A DNA stretch of 64,000 nt. Source: Zanthoxylum bungeanum (taxonomy: Eukaryota; Streptophyta; Magnoliopsida; Sapindales; Rutaceae). Made by a program: the position numbers and the translations under genes. The DNA is taken from NCBI GenBank assembly GCA_019454045.1, contig SKCR01020750.1, positions 186,001 through 250,000 on the forward strand. The letters run 5' to 3'. Below the pieces are notes generated by a model. That model was not told the origin of the DNA. It did no database searches and worked only from the letters and a program-made list of their open reading frames with translations. Below, one piece after another: positions 35,214 to 45,868 of the stretch (positions are counted from its first letter, which is position 1; the number at the start of each line of letters is the position of its first letter).

Positions 35214-35787
35214 TGTTAGGGGATCGTGGGTTGAAGCTGACACACAAGTAAAGAGAAATTGAGAATAATTGTTAGTTCAGGAGGCGTAGCCTACCATATA
35301 ACAAATAATTAGAAGACTTAGCCTACCATATAATAATACAATAATAATTATGAGGCTTGACCTACCATAAATATTATCAATAAAATAAAGCAATGAGACA
35401 CAGATTTAACGTGGTAAAACCCTCAATGTAAGGGAAACATCCACGGGTAAAAGTAGAAGGATTTCACTATGGTGAAAAGAATTTTACAACATCTCTCTAA
35501 ACTCAAGGAGTGAACAATCTCACACTCTATTAGAATAGGAGAATAACTCTCTCACTAACTCTTAAGAAGAAATTATATTTTCTCTCTTAGAATACAGAGG
35601 ATTTGGTTGAGAACTGGATGAATAAAATAATGAAATGAAGCATCTATTTATAGGCATGAAATTCACAGTGCAAATAGTGAATTCTAATTTTTTTTTCTTT
35701 TTAAGCATGTGGGACCCACCCCATATTTTTAATTAATTTTTCTTTAATCATTTACACCTTTCGGTGCAAATGATTGACAACTCAACA
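35214..35787 (-). repeat. 5' LTR of H (574 bp)
   Basis: Plus strand starts TGTTAGGGGATC and ends GACAACTCAACA, giving TG..CA ends next to the primer site. It contains a TATA-like stretch, CTATTTATAGGC at about 35643 (TATAAATAG on the element strand). No second copy is inside the window. Confidence 0.82.
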
Positions 35788-35972
35788 CTGATAACAGCAG
35801 TGCATTGAAACAATTCGCCAATATTAAAACGTATACAAAGAGTAGCTAGCCCAATATAAACAATAACAATAATAAAATAATATTAACAATAATAAATAGT
35901 TAAAAGGAAATTCAATTATTAATAAAATAATTAGGGTGGAGTCTCCATTTATTCTCTATTCCTATTTAGAGA
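35788..35972. other. Short AT-rich spacer between H and F
   Basis: No gene. AACAATAATAAAATAATA-type simple sequence around 35860-35930. The last five bases (35968-35972, AGAGA) are the left TSD of F. Confidence 0.7.
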
Positions 35973-36873
35973 TGTTGACGGCTGATTTTGGTCTCAGGGT
36001 AATATTGGAATATCACTCCTGAGGAAATCCTCCTTCAATAGTGAATTTGTTTGGTTATGAGGGACCAAAGGCAAACTTAGCAGAAAAACAGATAAATACA
36101 CCAATCAACAAGGAGATTTAACGTGGTTCGGTGGATTTGGATCCGACCTACGTCCACGGGCACAAACAAGATGATACTTTTATTATTCAAAATGCGCTTC
36201 TCAGACCGTTCTTTGTGTTTTACAAGTCAGAGCTTGGTGATTCTGATCTCAACTCTACCTTGCTCTCAACTTGTTCCTCTTATTCTCTCTTTTTGTTGTT
36301 TTTGTTGCTGTTCTCTCTTTCTCTTGTCCCCCTCTCCACTCACTCTACCCTCCTATTTATAATGGTGAAGAAATCATATTCCTATTTGTACAAGAATTTC
36401 CTAGTTGAAACTATTCCTTTTTCCCATAAGGATTCCTAGTCAAAACTATTCCCTTCTTCCATAAGGATTCCTAGTCAAAACTATTCCATTCTTCCATAAG
36501 GATTCCTAGCCAAAAACTACATTTACTTCCTTTATCATACTAGGACATTGACTTACTAGTTTACCCCATGAAAGTAGGATAACTTATTATCTTATCTCAT
36601 ATGGATATAATGCTTTATTTTCCCGAACATGTCTTGCCCTATGCTCGGTCTTCATGTGGTCGGTCATAATAGTCTTTTGTACTGAGAATGCTTCTGTCGA
36701 CCTGATAATTGCCCGGTCATCCAAACCAAAGTGGTCGGTTATCGGATCATAAAGTTCTCGGCCACTCACTCCTGTAGTCGGGTCGGTATTAATGATCTTG
36801 ACCAAGGAGAAATTACCCTTTTGCCCCTGTCGTGCTGTCTTAAATACCATAGTGCCTAAAAACACCATCAACA
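35973..36873 (-). repeat. 3' LTR of F (901 bp)
   Basis: Near-identical to 43949-44848. A three-fold repeat of TTCCATAAGGATTCCTAG is inside (about 36420-36510). Confidence 0.95.
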
Positions 36874-36890
36874 TCTGTCCCCTAGTTCTC
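36874..36890 (-). other. Polypurine tract of F
   Basis: On the minus strand AACTAGGGGACAGA, directly before the LTR. Confidence 0.75.
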
Positions 36891-37087
36891 GGTAACAACG
36901 AGTTTGCGAGTTGATGCCGGGAAGTATAAAAAAGATGGTGTGCCGATGAATCTGTTGGTGGTCATTCCAGGAATCGCAGAGAAAAATGCCTTGGCTGCAA
37001 ATCGGGTCCTTCCTGCCACCCTCATGTGCTCAGTCAACGAGGATCCCGATATCTACCCGTGGAGACAATGCTTTGCCCTTAAGCTGA

Positions 37088-38212
37088 CGACGACCGACTC
37101 GATGGGACGTAACCCGACCCCGAGCTGAAATGAACACTTGGCTCCGGGGGAAATGTTACGTCCCCATACCAAAAGGACGGACTCGGTGGGACACGACCCG
37201 ACCCCGAGCTGAGATGAACACTTGGCCCTGGGGGGATGTTACGTCCCCAGACCAAAAAGACGGACTCGGTGGGACACGAGCCGACCCCGAGCTGAGATTA
37301 ACACTTGGCCCTGGGGGGATGTTACGTCCCCAGACCAAAATGACGGACTCGGTGGGACACGACCCGACCCCGAGCTGAGATGAACACTTGGCCCTGGGGG
37401 GATGTTACGTCCCCAGACCAAAAGGACGGACTCGGTGGGACATGACCCGACCCCGAGCTGAGATGAACACTTGGCCCTGGGGGAATGTTACGTCCCCAGA
37501 CCAAAAGGACGGACTCGGTGGGACACGACCCGACCCCGAGCTGAGATGAACACTTGGCCCTGGGGGAATGTTACGTCCCCAGACCAAAATGACGGACTCG
37601 GTGGGACACGACCCGACCCCGAGCTAAGATGAACACTTGGCCCTGGGGGAATGTTACGTCCCAAGACCAAAAGGACGGACTCGGTGGGACACGACCCGAC
37701 CCCGAGCTGAGATTAACACTTGGCCCTGGGGGAATGTTACGTCCCCAGACCAAAAGGACGGACTCGGTGGGACGTAACCCGACCCGGAGCTGAGATGAAT
37801 ACTTAGCCCTGGGGGAATGTTATGTCCCCAGACCAAAAAGACGGACTCGGTGGACACGACCCGACCCCGAGCTGAGATGAACACTTGGCCCTGGGGGAAT
37901 GTTACGTCCCCAGACCAAAAGGACGGACTCGGTGGGACGTAACCCGACCCCGAGCTGAGATGAATACTTGGCCCTGGGGGAATGTTATGTCCCCAGACCA
38001 AAAGGACGGACTCGGTGGGACATGACCCGACCCCGAGCTGAGATGAACACTTGGCCCTGGGGGAATGTTACGTCCCCAGACCAAAAGGACGGACTCGGTG
38101 GGACGTAACCCGACCCCGAGCTGAGATGAATACTTGGCCCTGGGGGAATGTTACGTCCCTAGACCAACAAGACGGACTCGGTGGGACGTAACCCGACCCC
38201 GGGCTGAGAGAA
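37088..38212. repeat. 83-bp tandem array of F, about 13 units
   Basis: GACGGACTCGGTGGGACACG recurs every 83 bp, for example at 37260, 37343 and 37426. Each unit includes CTGGGG and CCCCAG arms around an 11-nt loop (GAATGTTACGT). Because 83 is not a multiple of 3, the overlapping 60-residue minus-strand ORFs are one frame repeated at 83-bp steps, not genes. Confidence 0.95.
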
Positions 38213-38435
38213 ACCAAATGACCTCGGCGGAACGAATCCAGCCCCGAGCCGAATAAACAAGTGGCCTTGGCGAAACGAATCCAGCCCCGAGCCGAATAAT
38301 CCAAGTGGCCTGGGCGGAACGAATCCAGCCCCGAGCCAGGTAATCCAAGTGGCCTCGGCGGAACGAATCCAGCCCCGAGCCATGTAATCCAAGTGGCCTC
38401 GGCGGAACGAATCCAGCCCCGAGCCAGATAATCTT
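38213..38435. repeat. ~45-bp tandem array of F, first block
   Basis: Five copies of GGCGGAACGAATCCAGCCCC followed by GAGCC and a variable AATAATCCAAGTGGCCT. Confidence 0.9.
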
Positions 38436-39134
38436 TGGGACTTGCTCATAAGGGAATTGAATCAACCTTGTGAAGCCCTACCGAATCTGACACGGGCGTC
38501 CCCTTGCCAGACCAGCGAAAAACAAAATCAAAACTTTGAAAAATAAGACCAAAAAGGTGGGGTGACTCGGCACTTGTCCCAAAAGAAAACTTTTTACAAA
38601 TGTAAACAACAGCACGGATGCCTCAAAACAGCGTCCTGCCCGAGGCCTCCAAAACACAATTCTGAATCTTTCAATTCAGTGTCCCGGCGAACCAGGATTC
38701 GGATCAGAAGAGCGTTTGATTGGTAAGGGCACATCCTCTACACGTCGGTTAACTGGGGAGCCTGTGTATTGTATGAGGGCTCCTCCTTACCACGCTGGAG
38801 TAGGCACACGCTACAGGGACACAACGCATCCCCGTGCTGCGTCTCTCGTGGATCCGGATGATGAATAGATCAAAGAGTGTCCGGGATACTAAGGGCACAT
38901 TCCTCCTTAGGTCCGGCATCACTGGAGCTAGCAATCGTCACGGGGGCATCATTATCCCCCGTGCTATGCTTTCCCACGGATCCATTACATCGGGTAAGTG
39001 AGGATCAAAGAGTGTTCGACACATTAAGGGCATATTCCTCCTTATGTTCGGTAACACTGGAGTAAGCAATCGCCACGAGGGTATCATCCCTCCCCGTGCT
39101 ATGCTTCTCACGGATCCTATGTATCGAGTATGTC
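38436..39134. repeat. ~700-bp spacer, first copy of a duplication in F
   Basis: Repeated at about 40039-40738 with an offset of about 1603 bp (GGGAATTGAATCAACC at 38452 and 40055). It carries GGCATATTCCTCCTTATGTT-type subrepeats near 38890 and 39027. Confidence 0.85.
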
Positions 39135-39820
39135 CCTGAGGACCCCGAGCCAAGAGAGATACTTTGTTCTGGGGGAATGTCTCGTCCCCAGACCAATGAG
39201 CGTGACTCGGTGGGACGTAACCCAACCCCGAGCCGAAAAAGGCACTTGGACCTGGAGGAATGTTACGTCCCCAGTCCGAAGGGCTGACTCGGTGGGATGT
39301 ACCCGACCCCGAGCTGAAAGAGGCACTTGGACCCTGGGGGAATGTTACGTCCCCAGTCCGAAGGGCTGACTCGGTGGGATGTACCCGACCCCGAGCTGAG
39401 AAAAAGGCACTTGGTCCTGAGGGAATGTTACGTCCCCAGTCCGAATGGCTGACTCGGTGGGATGTACCCGACCCCGAGCTGAAAAAGGAATTTGGACCTG
39501 GGGGAATGTTACGTCCCCAGTCCGAAGGGCTGACTCGGTGGGACGTACCCCGACCCCGAGCTGAAAAAGGCACTTGGACCTGGGGGAATGTTACGTCCCC
39601 AGTCCGAAGGGCTGACTCGGTGGGATGTACCCGACCCCGAGCTGAAAAAGGCACTTGGACCTGAGAGAATGTTACGTCCCCAGTCCGAATGGCCGACTCG
39701 GTGGGACGTAACCCGACCCCGAGCTGAAAAAAAGACTTGGCTCTGGGGGAATGTTACGTCCCCAGTCCAAAGAAGCCGACTCGGTGGGACGTAACCCGAC
39801 CCCGAGCTGAAACAAACATC
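39135..39820. repeat. ~82-bp tandem array of F, second block, about 8 units
   Basis: A diverged version of the 83-bp unit (GGCACTTGGACCTGGGGGAA, GTCCCCAGTCCGAAGGGCTG). The hairpin arms CTGGGG/CCCCAG are kept in most units. Confidence 0.92.
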
Positions 39821-40038
39821 GATCTCGGCGGTACAAGAGCAGACCCGAGCCGGAAAGAAAAAAGTGGCCATGGCGGAACGAATCCAGCCCCGAGCCAAAT
39901 AATCCAAGTGGCCTTGGCGGAACGAATCCAGCCCCGAGCCAGGTAATCCAAGTGGCCTCGGCGGAACGAATCCAGCCCCGAGCCATGTAATCCAAGTGGC
40001 CTCGGCGGAACGAATCCATCCCCGAGCCAGGTAATCTT
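39821..40038. repeat. ~45-bp tandem array of F, second block
   Basis: Four to five copies of the same 45-bp unit as at 38213-38435. Confidence 0.9.
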
Positions 40039-40738
40039 TGGGACTTGCTCAGAAGGGAATTGAATCAACCTTGTGAAGCCCTACCGAATCTGATATGGGC
40101 GTCCCTCTGCCAGATTGGTGAAAAACGAAAACAAGATTAAATAAAATTGAAAGGTGGGGGTGACTTAGCACCTATCCCGAAAAATGTTTTTTGTAAGCAT
40201 AAACAACAACATGGATGCCTCAAAACAGCGTCCTGCCTGAGGTCTCCAAAACACAATTCTGAATCTTTCAATTCAGCGTCCCGACGAACCAGGATTCGGA
40301 TCAAAAAGAGCGTTTGATTGGTAAGGGCACATCCTCTACACGTCGGTCCACTGGGGAGCCTGTGTATTTCATGAGGGCTCCTCCTTACCACGCTGGGGTA
40401 GGCACACGCTACAGGGGCTCAACGCATCCCCGTGTTGTGCCTCTCACGGATCCGAGTGATGAATGGATCAAAGAGTGTCCGGGACGCTAAGGGCATATCC
40501 CTCCTTAGGTCCGGTATCACTGGAGCTAGCAATCGTCACGGGGGCCTCGTCACTCCCCGTGCTATGCTTTCCCACGGATCCATTACATCGGGTAAGTGAG
40601 GATCAAAGAGTGTTCGACAAATTAAGGGCATATTCCTCCTTATGTTCGGTAACACTGGAGTAAGCAATCGCCACGGGGGTATCATCCCTCCCCGTGCTAT
40701 GCTTCTCACGGATCCTATGCGTCGAGTATGTCCCTAAG
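40039..40738. repeat. ~700-bp spacer, second copy of the duplication in F
   Basis: Counterpart of 38436-39134 with many small differences, so the duplication is older than the last unit turnover. Confidence 0.85.
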
Positions 40739-41396
40739 GACCCCGAGCTGAGAGAGATGGTTTCTGGGGGAATGTCCCGTCCCCAGACTAATGATTATGA
40801 CTCGGTGGGACGTAACCCGACCCCGAGCTGAAAAAGGCACTTGGACCTGGGGGAATGTTACGTCCCCAGTCCGCAGAGCTGACTCGGTTGGATGTACCCG
40901 ACCCCGAGCTGAAGAAGGCACTCGGACCTGGGGGAATGTTACGTCCCCAGTCCGTAGGGCTGACTCGGTGGGATGTACCCGACCCCGAGCTGAAGAAGGC
41001 ACTTGGACCTGGGGGAATGTTACGTCCCCAGTCCGTAGGGCTGACTCGGTGGGATGTACCCGACCCCGAGCTTAGAAAGGCACTAGGACCTGGGGGAATG
41101 TTACGTCCCCAGTCCGAAGAGCTGACCTGGTGGGATGCACCCGGCCTGAGCTGAGAAAGGCACTTGGACCTGGGGGAATGTTACGTCCCCAGTCCGAAGG
41201 GCTGACTCGGTGGGATGTACCCGACCTCGAGCTTAGAAAGGTACTTGGACCTGGGGGAATGTTACGTCCCCAGTCCGAAGGGCTGACTCGGTGGGAGGTA
41301 CCCGACCCCGAGCTGTGAAAGGCACTTGGACCTGGGGGAATGTTACGTCCCCAGTCCGAAGGGCTGACTCGGTGGGATATACCCGACCCCGAGCTG
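40739..41396. repeat. ~82-bp tandem array of F, third block, about 8 units
   Basis: Same unit type as the second block. It ends at 41396 close to the end of the protease frame. Confidence 0.92.
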
Positions 41397-41599
41397 TTTG
41401 GAATATTAAGGGCGAATTTCTCCTTATGTTTTGGATTGTTGCATTGAGTATGTCCCCGGAGTTCTTTTGCAAACTTTTATTTTTTAGAAGAGCGGATAAA
41501 AAAAGTTTTTATTGATACTTGGGGACATACTGCCCTACTTACAACTCTCTGTGGGTCATTTTGAGAGAGGCTCTGTATTTGAATTCCTGTCCCTTAAAG

Positions 41600-42877
41600 T
41601 TATATCTCCTCGGTTTCCTCAGCTGCAGCGAGCCGAGCACTTTTGTTTGGCCAGGCGCCTGGGCCTCTGTCTTCTTCTTTTTCCCCCTGGTTCCTTTGTC
41701 GTTTTCGACTGTCTTCTGTGATGCATAGAGTTTCTCGTGAGAGAGTTGCGAAGCAGCTGCGAGCTGTTTTCTGGCTTCCGCACACAATTCCAATCCCTTC
41801 CCGAGTGGGGAATTTCAGTTTTAGGTGGTAGTATGACATCGCGGCTTTCGTTTTCATCATGAAGGGTCGCCCGACGATGGCCTGGTAACTGCTCATGCAG
41901 TCTACCACAGTGAAGTCTGTCATGATCGTCCGGGTCCGGGGATGCGTCCCGACAGTTATTGCCAACTGTATTCTTCCTAGTGGGATAACGGCTGCTCCTC
42001 TGAAACCGTATAAGGGAGTGCTATCGTTGGTAAGGGTTGCATATTCTACCCCTAGGTTGTCCAGTGCTTCTCTGGAAATTATGTCAACAGCGCTCCCGGG
42101 GTCCACCAGGATTCTGTCTACCTCCGACCCGCTGATGACTGCCTTGATTATTAATGCATCGTCATGAGGGAAACTTACTCCGCGGGTATCCTCATCAGTG
42201 AACATTATTGGTACCGACCGGCCGCCCGGTAGCCCTGTGCCCTGCTCTGTTTCTAAGACATCTGGTCCCCGGGTTCTGCTGTAATCTTTCCTTGACCGGT
42301 TAGAGTTTCCGGCCAGTGTTCTTCCTCCTGCGATGATATTGATTTGGCGACCACGTGCTCTTTGTCTGGCTGTCATGACCTCGTGGTCAATGTATTTGTT
42401 GAGATACTCGTTTCGTGCTAGATCTTCCATTTGTTCTCGAAGATCTTTACATCCGTCTGTTGCATGTCCTTTGGAGTTGTGGTGTACACAATAAGCCTTT
42501 TGGTTTCTTTTGTCCAGGGGGAATCTCCTTTGGTCGGGTTCCACTAAGAGGCCTTTCCCCTGGATCTCCATGACAATTTGCCCTAGTGGTTTCTTTAGGG
42601 GAATGTATGCATCTTCCCCGACCACATGGTTCACTAGGGTCGGTGCCCTTCTCTCTTGATTGTCCCGGTGCAATGGTTTGAACTCCTTGTGCTTCGGGAG
42701 CGGTCTTCTGGATTCTCTTTCTGTTCGGCGGGGGGCACCCTCCCTTGCGGTTTTTTCTCTAATGGTGTTCCCTTTTCGGGATACTTTTTCTTCGTTCTCC
42801 AACAAAACAAATTTTCGGGCTACCTCCAGAGCGCGGTGGCGTAGTCCGGGGTGTCTTGGATCCTTAGATGGGTCCAT
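41600..42877 (-). pseudogene. F gag C-terminus and aspartic protease
   Basis: Open for 425 codons; its first methionine (42877) is probably not a true start, since residues from about 16 (ALEVARKF) continue gag. Residues 130-143 form a zinc knuckle CVHHNSKGHATDGC (CX2HX4HX4C). The protease lies at about 245-340 with the active site at Asp259, reading LVDPGS where DTG/DSG is usual, and a later IVGRPF. Past residue 350, LKLKFPTREGIGIV resembles the link before reverse transcriptase, and then the frame ends. The P in the active site may reduce activity. The gag-to-protease join needs a 2-base shift, consistent with a CT duplication near 42836; a true frameshift signal is less likely. Confidence 0.82.
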
Positions 42878-43896
42878 AGCCTTCCAACCTTCAAGGCTCC
42901 CTTCAAGCTTTCCAGGGCCTCGGGGGATTCATACCCTCCGACTTCGAGTAACATATTATGGTATCTTTCAATAAATATCTTCAGAGGTTCATCTTCTCCT
43001 TGCTTCATAAGTCTTAATTCTCCAATCGTCTTTTTGGGGACGCAAGCCCCTTTGAAGTGTCGAATGAACGACTTCTTAAGTTGTGTGAAGTCTCTGATGC
43101 TCCCCGGAGCCAGGCTTCTGTACCATAGGATGGCGGGTCCACTTAAAGTTAGGGGGAACACTTTACAGATGGCATCTCCTACTACTCCCTGGACTTCCAT
43201 CAACAAGACAAAGCTTTCGATGTGTGATTTCGGGTCAGAGTGGCCTTTGTAGGGTGCCATGGTCGGCATGCTGAATCGCTTTGGGAATCTTGCCGACCTT
43301 ATTTTTTCCGCGAGGGGAGATTCATCTTTGCCGTCCTGGACATCCCCTCTGTTTGCATTGGGATGTACTCCCCATTTGACCAGCTCCTCCCGTAACCAAG
43401 ATTTCATGTTGTTATCTTTGGTTCCACTCCGCCTCATGCGGTCTTCTTTCTTTCTGTTATCCCGGGGGAGGTGCTTCTCGTGGCCGGTATCTTCTCGTAC
43501 TTCTTCGTTATATTCTTTCTCCTTTCGCTGGGTGTTGCGAAGGCTATCATAGGAGGGGTCTGGTGACGATTTGTCACTCTCTTCCTCCCATGTGTCCTCG
43601 ATCCGGGAATCTTCCTGGACCACTACAGATCTCACCCTGTAAGGGTCTCTCCTCCGGGGTCTGTCGTCCTCATTTATATCAACAATTCTTTTTCCTTTTG
43701 CTATGTCGTTCCTTCGTCGGCTAGTCCCGGCCTCGAATTTTCCATTGTGTGCTCCTTCTACCCTTTCCAACCGGTCTACTATGGTTTTTAGCAGAGTTTG
43801 GCTTTCCTCCCTTTCTTTCCTAAGGTTCTCCTCAATCTTCTCCATCCAATCTGCAGCCGAGCTCCTTGATGGTTGGTGGCTTCCGTCTTCCGCCAT
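42820..43896 (-). CDS. gag: F gag (N-terminal and capsid part)
   Basis: I take the start at 43896 (MAEDGSHQPSRSSAADWMEK), just downstream of the primer site, because the upstream methionine lies in the LTR edge. Residues about 10-50 form a charged coiled coil (WMEKIEENLRKEREESQTLL). A basic/acidic disordered stretch follows, then the retrotransposon gag domain at about 200-355 (YKGHSDPKSHIESF, GPAILWYRSLAPGSI, FIRHFKGACVP, EPLKIFIERYHN). The frame stops at 42820 after TALWR and continues in another frame at 42877. Gag would assemble particles and may act in trans-mobilisation by an autonomous partner. Confidence 0.85.
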   Translation of the reverse strand: MAEDGSHQPSRSSAADWMEKIEENLRKEREESQTLLKTIVDRLERVEGAHNGKFEAGTSRRRNDIAKGKRIVDINEDDRPRRRDPYRVRSVVVQEDSRIEDTWEEESDKSSPDPSYDSLRNTQRKEKEYNEEVREDTGHEKHLPRDNRKKEDRMRRSGTKDNNMKSWLREELVKWGVHPNANRGDVQDGKDESPLAEKIRSARFPKRFSMPTMAPYKGHSDPKSHIESFVLLMEVQGVVGDAICKVFPLTLSGPAILWYRSLAPGSIRDFTQLKKSFIRHFKGACVPKKTIGELRLMKQGEDEPLKIFIERYHNMLLEVGGYESPEALESLKGALKVGRLWTHLRIQDTPDYATALWR

Positions 43897-43924
43897 TGTC
43901 TCACTACGCGAGTTGCTTTTTGTT

Positions 43925-43947
43925 GAGTTCCCCACAGACGGCGCCAA
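43925..43947 (-). other. Primer-binding site of F
   Basis: Minus strand TTGGCGCCGTCTGTGGGG, one base from the LTR. TGGCGCC-type sites are common in plant gypsy elements; the exact tRNA is not checked. Confidence 0.8.
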
Positions 43948-43948
43948 C

Positions 43949-44848
43949 TGTTGACGGCTGATTTTGGTCTCAGGGTAATATTGGAATATCACTCCTGAGG
44001 AAATCCTCCTTCAATAGTGAATTTGTTTGTTTATGAGGGACCAAGGCAAACTTAGCAGAAAAAAACAGATAAATACACCAATCAACAAGGAGATTTTAAC
44101 GTGGTTCGGTGGATTTGGATCCGACCTACGTCCACGGGCACAAACAAGATGATACTTTTATTATTCAAAAAGCGCTTCTCAGACCGTTCTTTGTGTTTTA
44201 AAGTCAGAGCTTGGTGATTCTGATCTCAACTCTACCTTGCTCTCAACTTGTTCCTCTTATTCTCTCTTTTTGTTGTTTTTGTTGCTGTTCTCTCTTCTCT
44301 TGTCCCCTCTCCACTCACTCTACCCTCCTATTTATAATGGTGAAGAAATCATATTCCTATTTGTACAAGAATTTCCTAGTTGAAACTATTCCTTTTTCCC
44401 ATAAGGATTCCTAGTCAAAACTATTCCCTTCTTCCATAAGGATTCCTAGTCAAAACTATTCCCTTCTTCCATAAGGATTCCTAGCCAAAAACTACATTTA
44501 CTTCCTTTATCATACTAGGACATTGACTTACTAGTTTACCCCATGAAAGTAGGATAACTTATTATCTTATCTCATATGGATATAATGCTTTATTTTCCCG
44601 AACATGTCTTACCATATGCTCGGTCTTCATGTGGTCGGTCATAATAGTCTTTTGTACTGAGAATGCTTCTGTCGACCTGATAATTGCCCGGTCATCCGAA
44701 CCAAAGTGGTCGGTTATCGGATCATAAAGTTCTCGGCCACTCACTCATGTGGTCGGGTCGGTATTAATGATCTTGACCAAGGAGAAATTACCCTTTTGCC
44801 CCTGTCGTGCTGTCTTAAATACCATAGTGCCTAAAAACACCATCAACA
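43949..44848 (-). repeat. 5' LTR of F (900 bp)
   Basis: TGTTGACGG to CATCAACA, followed by TSD AGAGA. Transcription would start inside it and run left. Confidence 0.95.
44329..44336 (-). promoter_or_regulatory. TATA box of F LTR
   Basis: TATAAATA on the minus strand (TATTTATA on the plus), in a pyrimidine-rich LTR region, with the mirror copy in the other LTR at about 36354. Confidence 0.5.
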
Positions 44849-44896
44849 AGAGATAATAAAAAATATCTCTATTAGAAGATAATTGGTTTTAGTTAA

Positions 44897-45564
44897 GAGA
44901 AATTGATAAAATTAGTTATAAAAAAAATTATCATTTGCCAAAATGAGTCATAACGTTTGGGTTTTTATCAAAATAACTATTTTCTCCATGCTCTTCTTTC
45001 GATTTTCCATTCCTTTCTATTGATCATCCATCTAAAGTATACATGTTCTCCCATCTCATATCGCGTAGTAAATCGATATGTTCATATCTTGTAATATCTT
45101 TTATATCTACTCTATATGCCCCAACAATAGATCGTGCAATCCAAACATTCTGGTATTGATTGAAATACTCATTGTCTATGAGCCATAACTTTGGAAACAA
45201 GTTCGGATTTCAGTGAAAGTTCGGAGAAAACTTCAGATTCCTAAGTAACTTCGGAGAAAAATTCGGATTTCCCAATCTTGATAGATAATTCGGATATTTT
45301 TATCGTATTATGTGAACACTTTGGAGACCTCAGCCTTTATAGTTTTAAAACTCCGGATATCCAAAATTATTAATTCGGATCTCCGAATTACTTCAGGTAA
45401 CCGAAATCATAACTTCGGATATTCAAATTTTTAAATTAAAAAAAATTCGGTGATTCTCCAAAATAGACTTCAGAAAAATGATCATTTTGATAATACCCAA
45501 AAAAAAAATTATGACTCATTTTAATAAATAGCAAAAAAATTTTGACTAATTTTACTAGATTCCC
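44897..45564. mobile_element. MULE-type MITE upstream of the host gene
   Basis: About 90-bp imperfect terminal inverted repeats: left 44897-44985 (GAGAAATTGATAAAATTAGT .. AAAATGAGTCATAA .. TATCAAAATAA), right 45472-45564 as the complement. Flanks TTTAGTTAA (44888-44896) and TTTAATTAA (45565-45573) fit a 9-bp TSD with one mismatch. Long terminal repeats and a 9-bp TSD are the mark of the Mutator superfamily. The 668-bp body has no transposase. The interior repeats TTCGGA many times (45200-45460). Confidence 0.75.
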
Positions 45565-45868
45565 TTTAATTAATTCGGATTGAAGTTCGGAATCAGCCTT
45601 CATTATCATCCTTACTTAGAAGTTAGTGATAGGTTGAGATAGCCCAGGTCAGGGCTAGGCCTTTGCGGAAGCCTGACCCGGCCGGCCCATTTGGAGGCAG
45701 ACCACGGCTGTGACAATAGGGGCATCTGTTGATATTTTAATTTTATAATAATAAAAATAATTTAATAATATAAAAAATGAAAATATACGATACTATCATA
45801 AAATTACCACCACGCTCCCATTAAACTTACAGGAAAAAAGGGGGAAAAAAGCGCTCACCCGAACCGCG
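45565..45868 (+). promoter_or_regulatory. Presumed proximal promoter and 5' UTR of the membrane protein gene
   Basis: Contains a GC-rich patch (45630-45720) then AT-rich sequence. A TATA-like AATATAAAAAA lies near 45765, about 100 bp before the start codon. No clear element beyond that. Confidence 0.3.

Larger units (their letters stand above)
22412..35787 (-). mobile_element. H: oldest copia element of the nest, interrupted by A and B
   Basis: Minus-strand order: 5' LTR (35787-35214), primer site, leader array, gag (34998-34106), [B inserted], protease to reverse transcriptase (24386-22412), [A inserted]. The rest, including RNase H and the 3' LTR, should lie beyond the left edge. The gag and pol style resembles the Tork/TNT1 lineage; that is inference. 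CTGAT (35788-35792) may be one TSD copy. Confidence 0.88.
35973..44848 (-). mobile_element. F: complete non-autonomous gypsy element with gag-protease and tandem arrays
   Basis: Two nearly identical 0.9-kb LTRs (35973-36873, 43949-44848) start TGTTGACGG and end CATCAACA. The TSD AGAGA is perfect (35968-35972, 44849-44853). Primer site and gag are on the right, purine tract on the left, so it reads on the minus strand. Gag and protease are largely open. Reverse transcriptase, RNase H and integrase are missing, and 4.4 kb of tandem repeats fills the gap. The LTRs differ at few sites by eye, so F is the youngest clear insertion. Mobility would need proteins from a related autonomous element; the Tat/Retand branch is suggested by gag style and arrays. 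Confidence 0.93.

Noticed and set aside
37156..38304. Seven or more 60-residue minus-strand ORFs with near-identical protein
   Set aside because: They recur at exactly 83-bp steps and are one reading of the 83-bp repeat, not a gene family.
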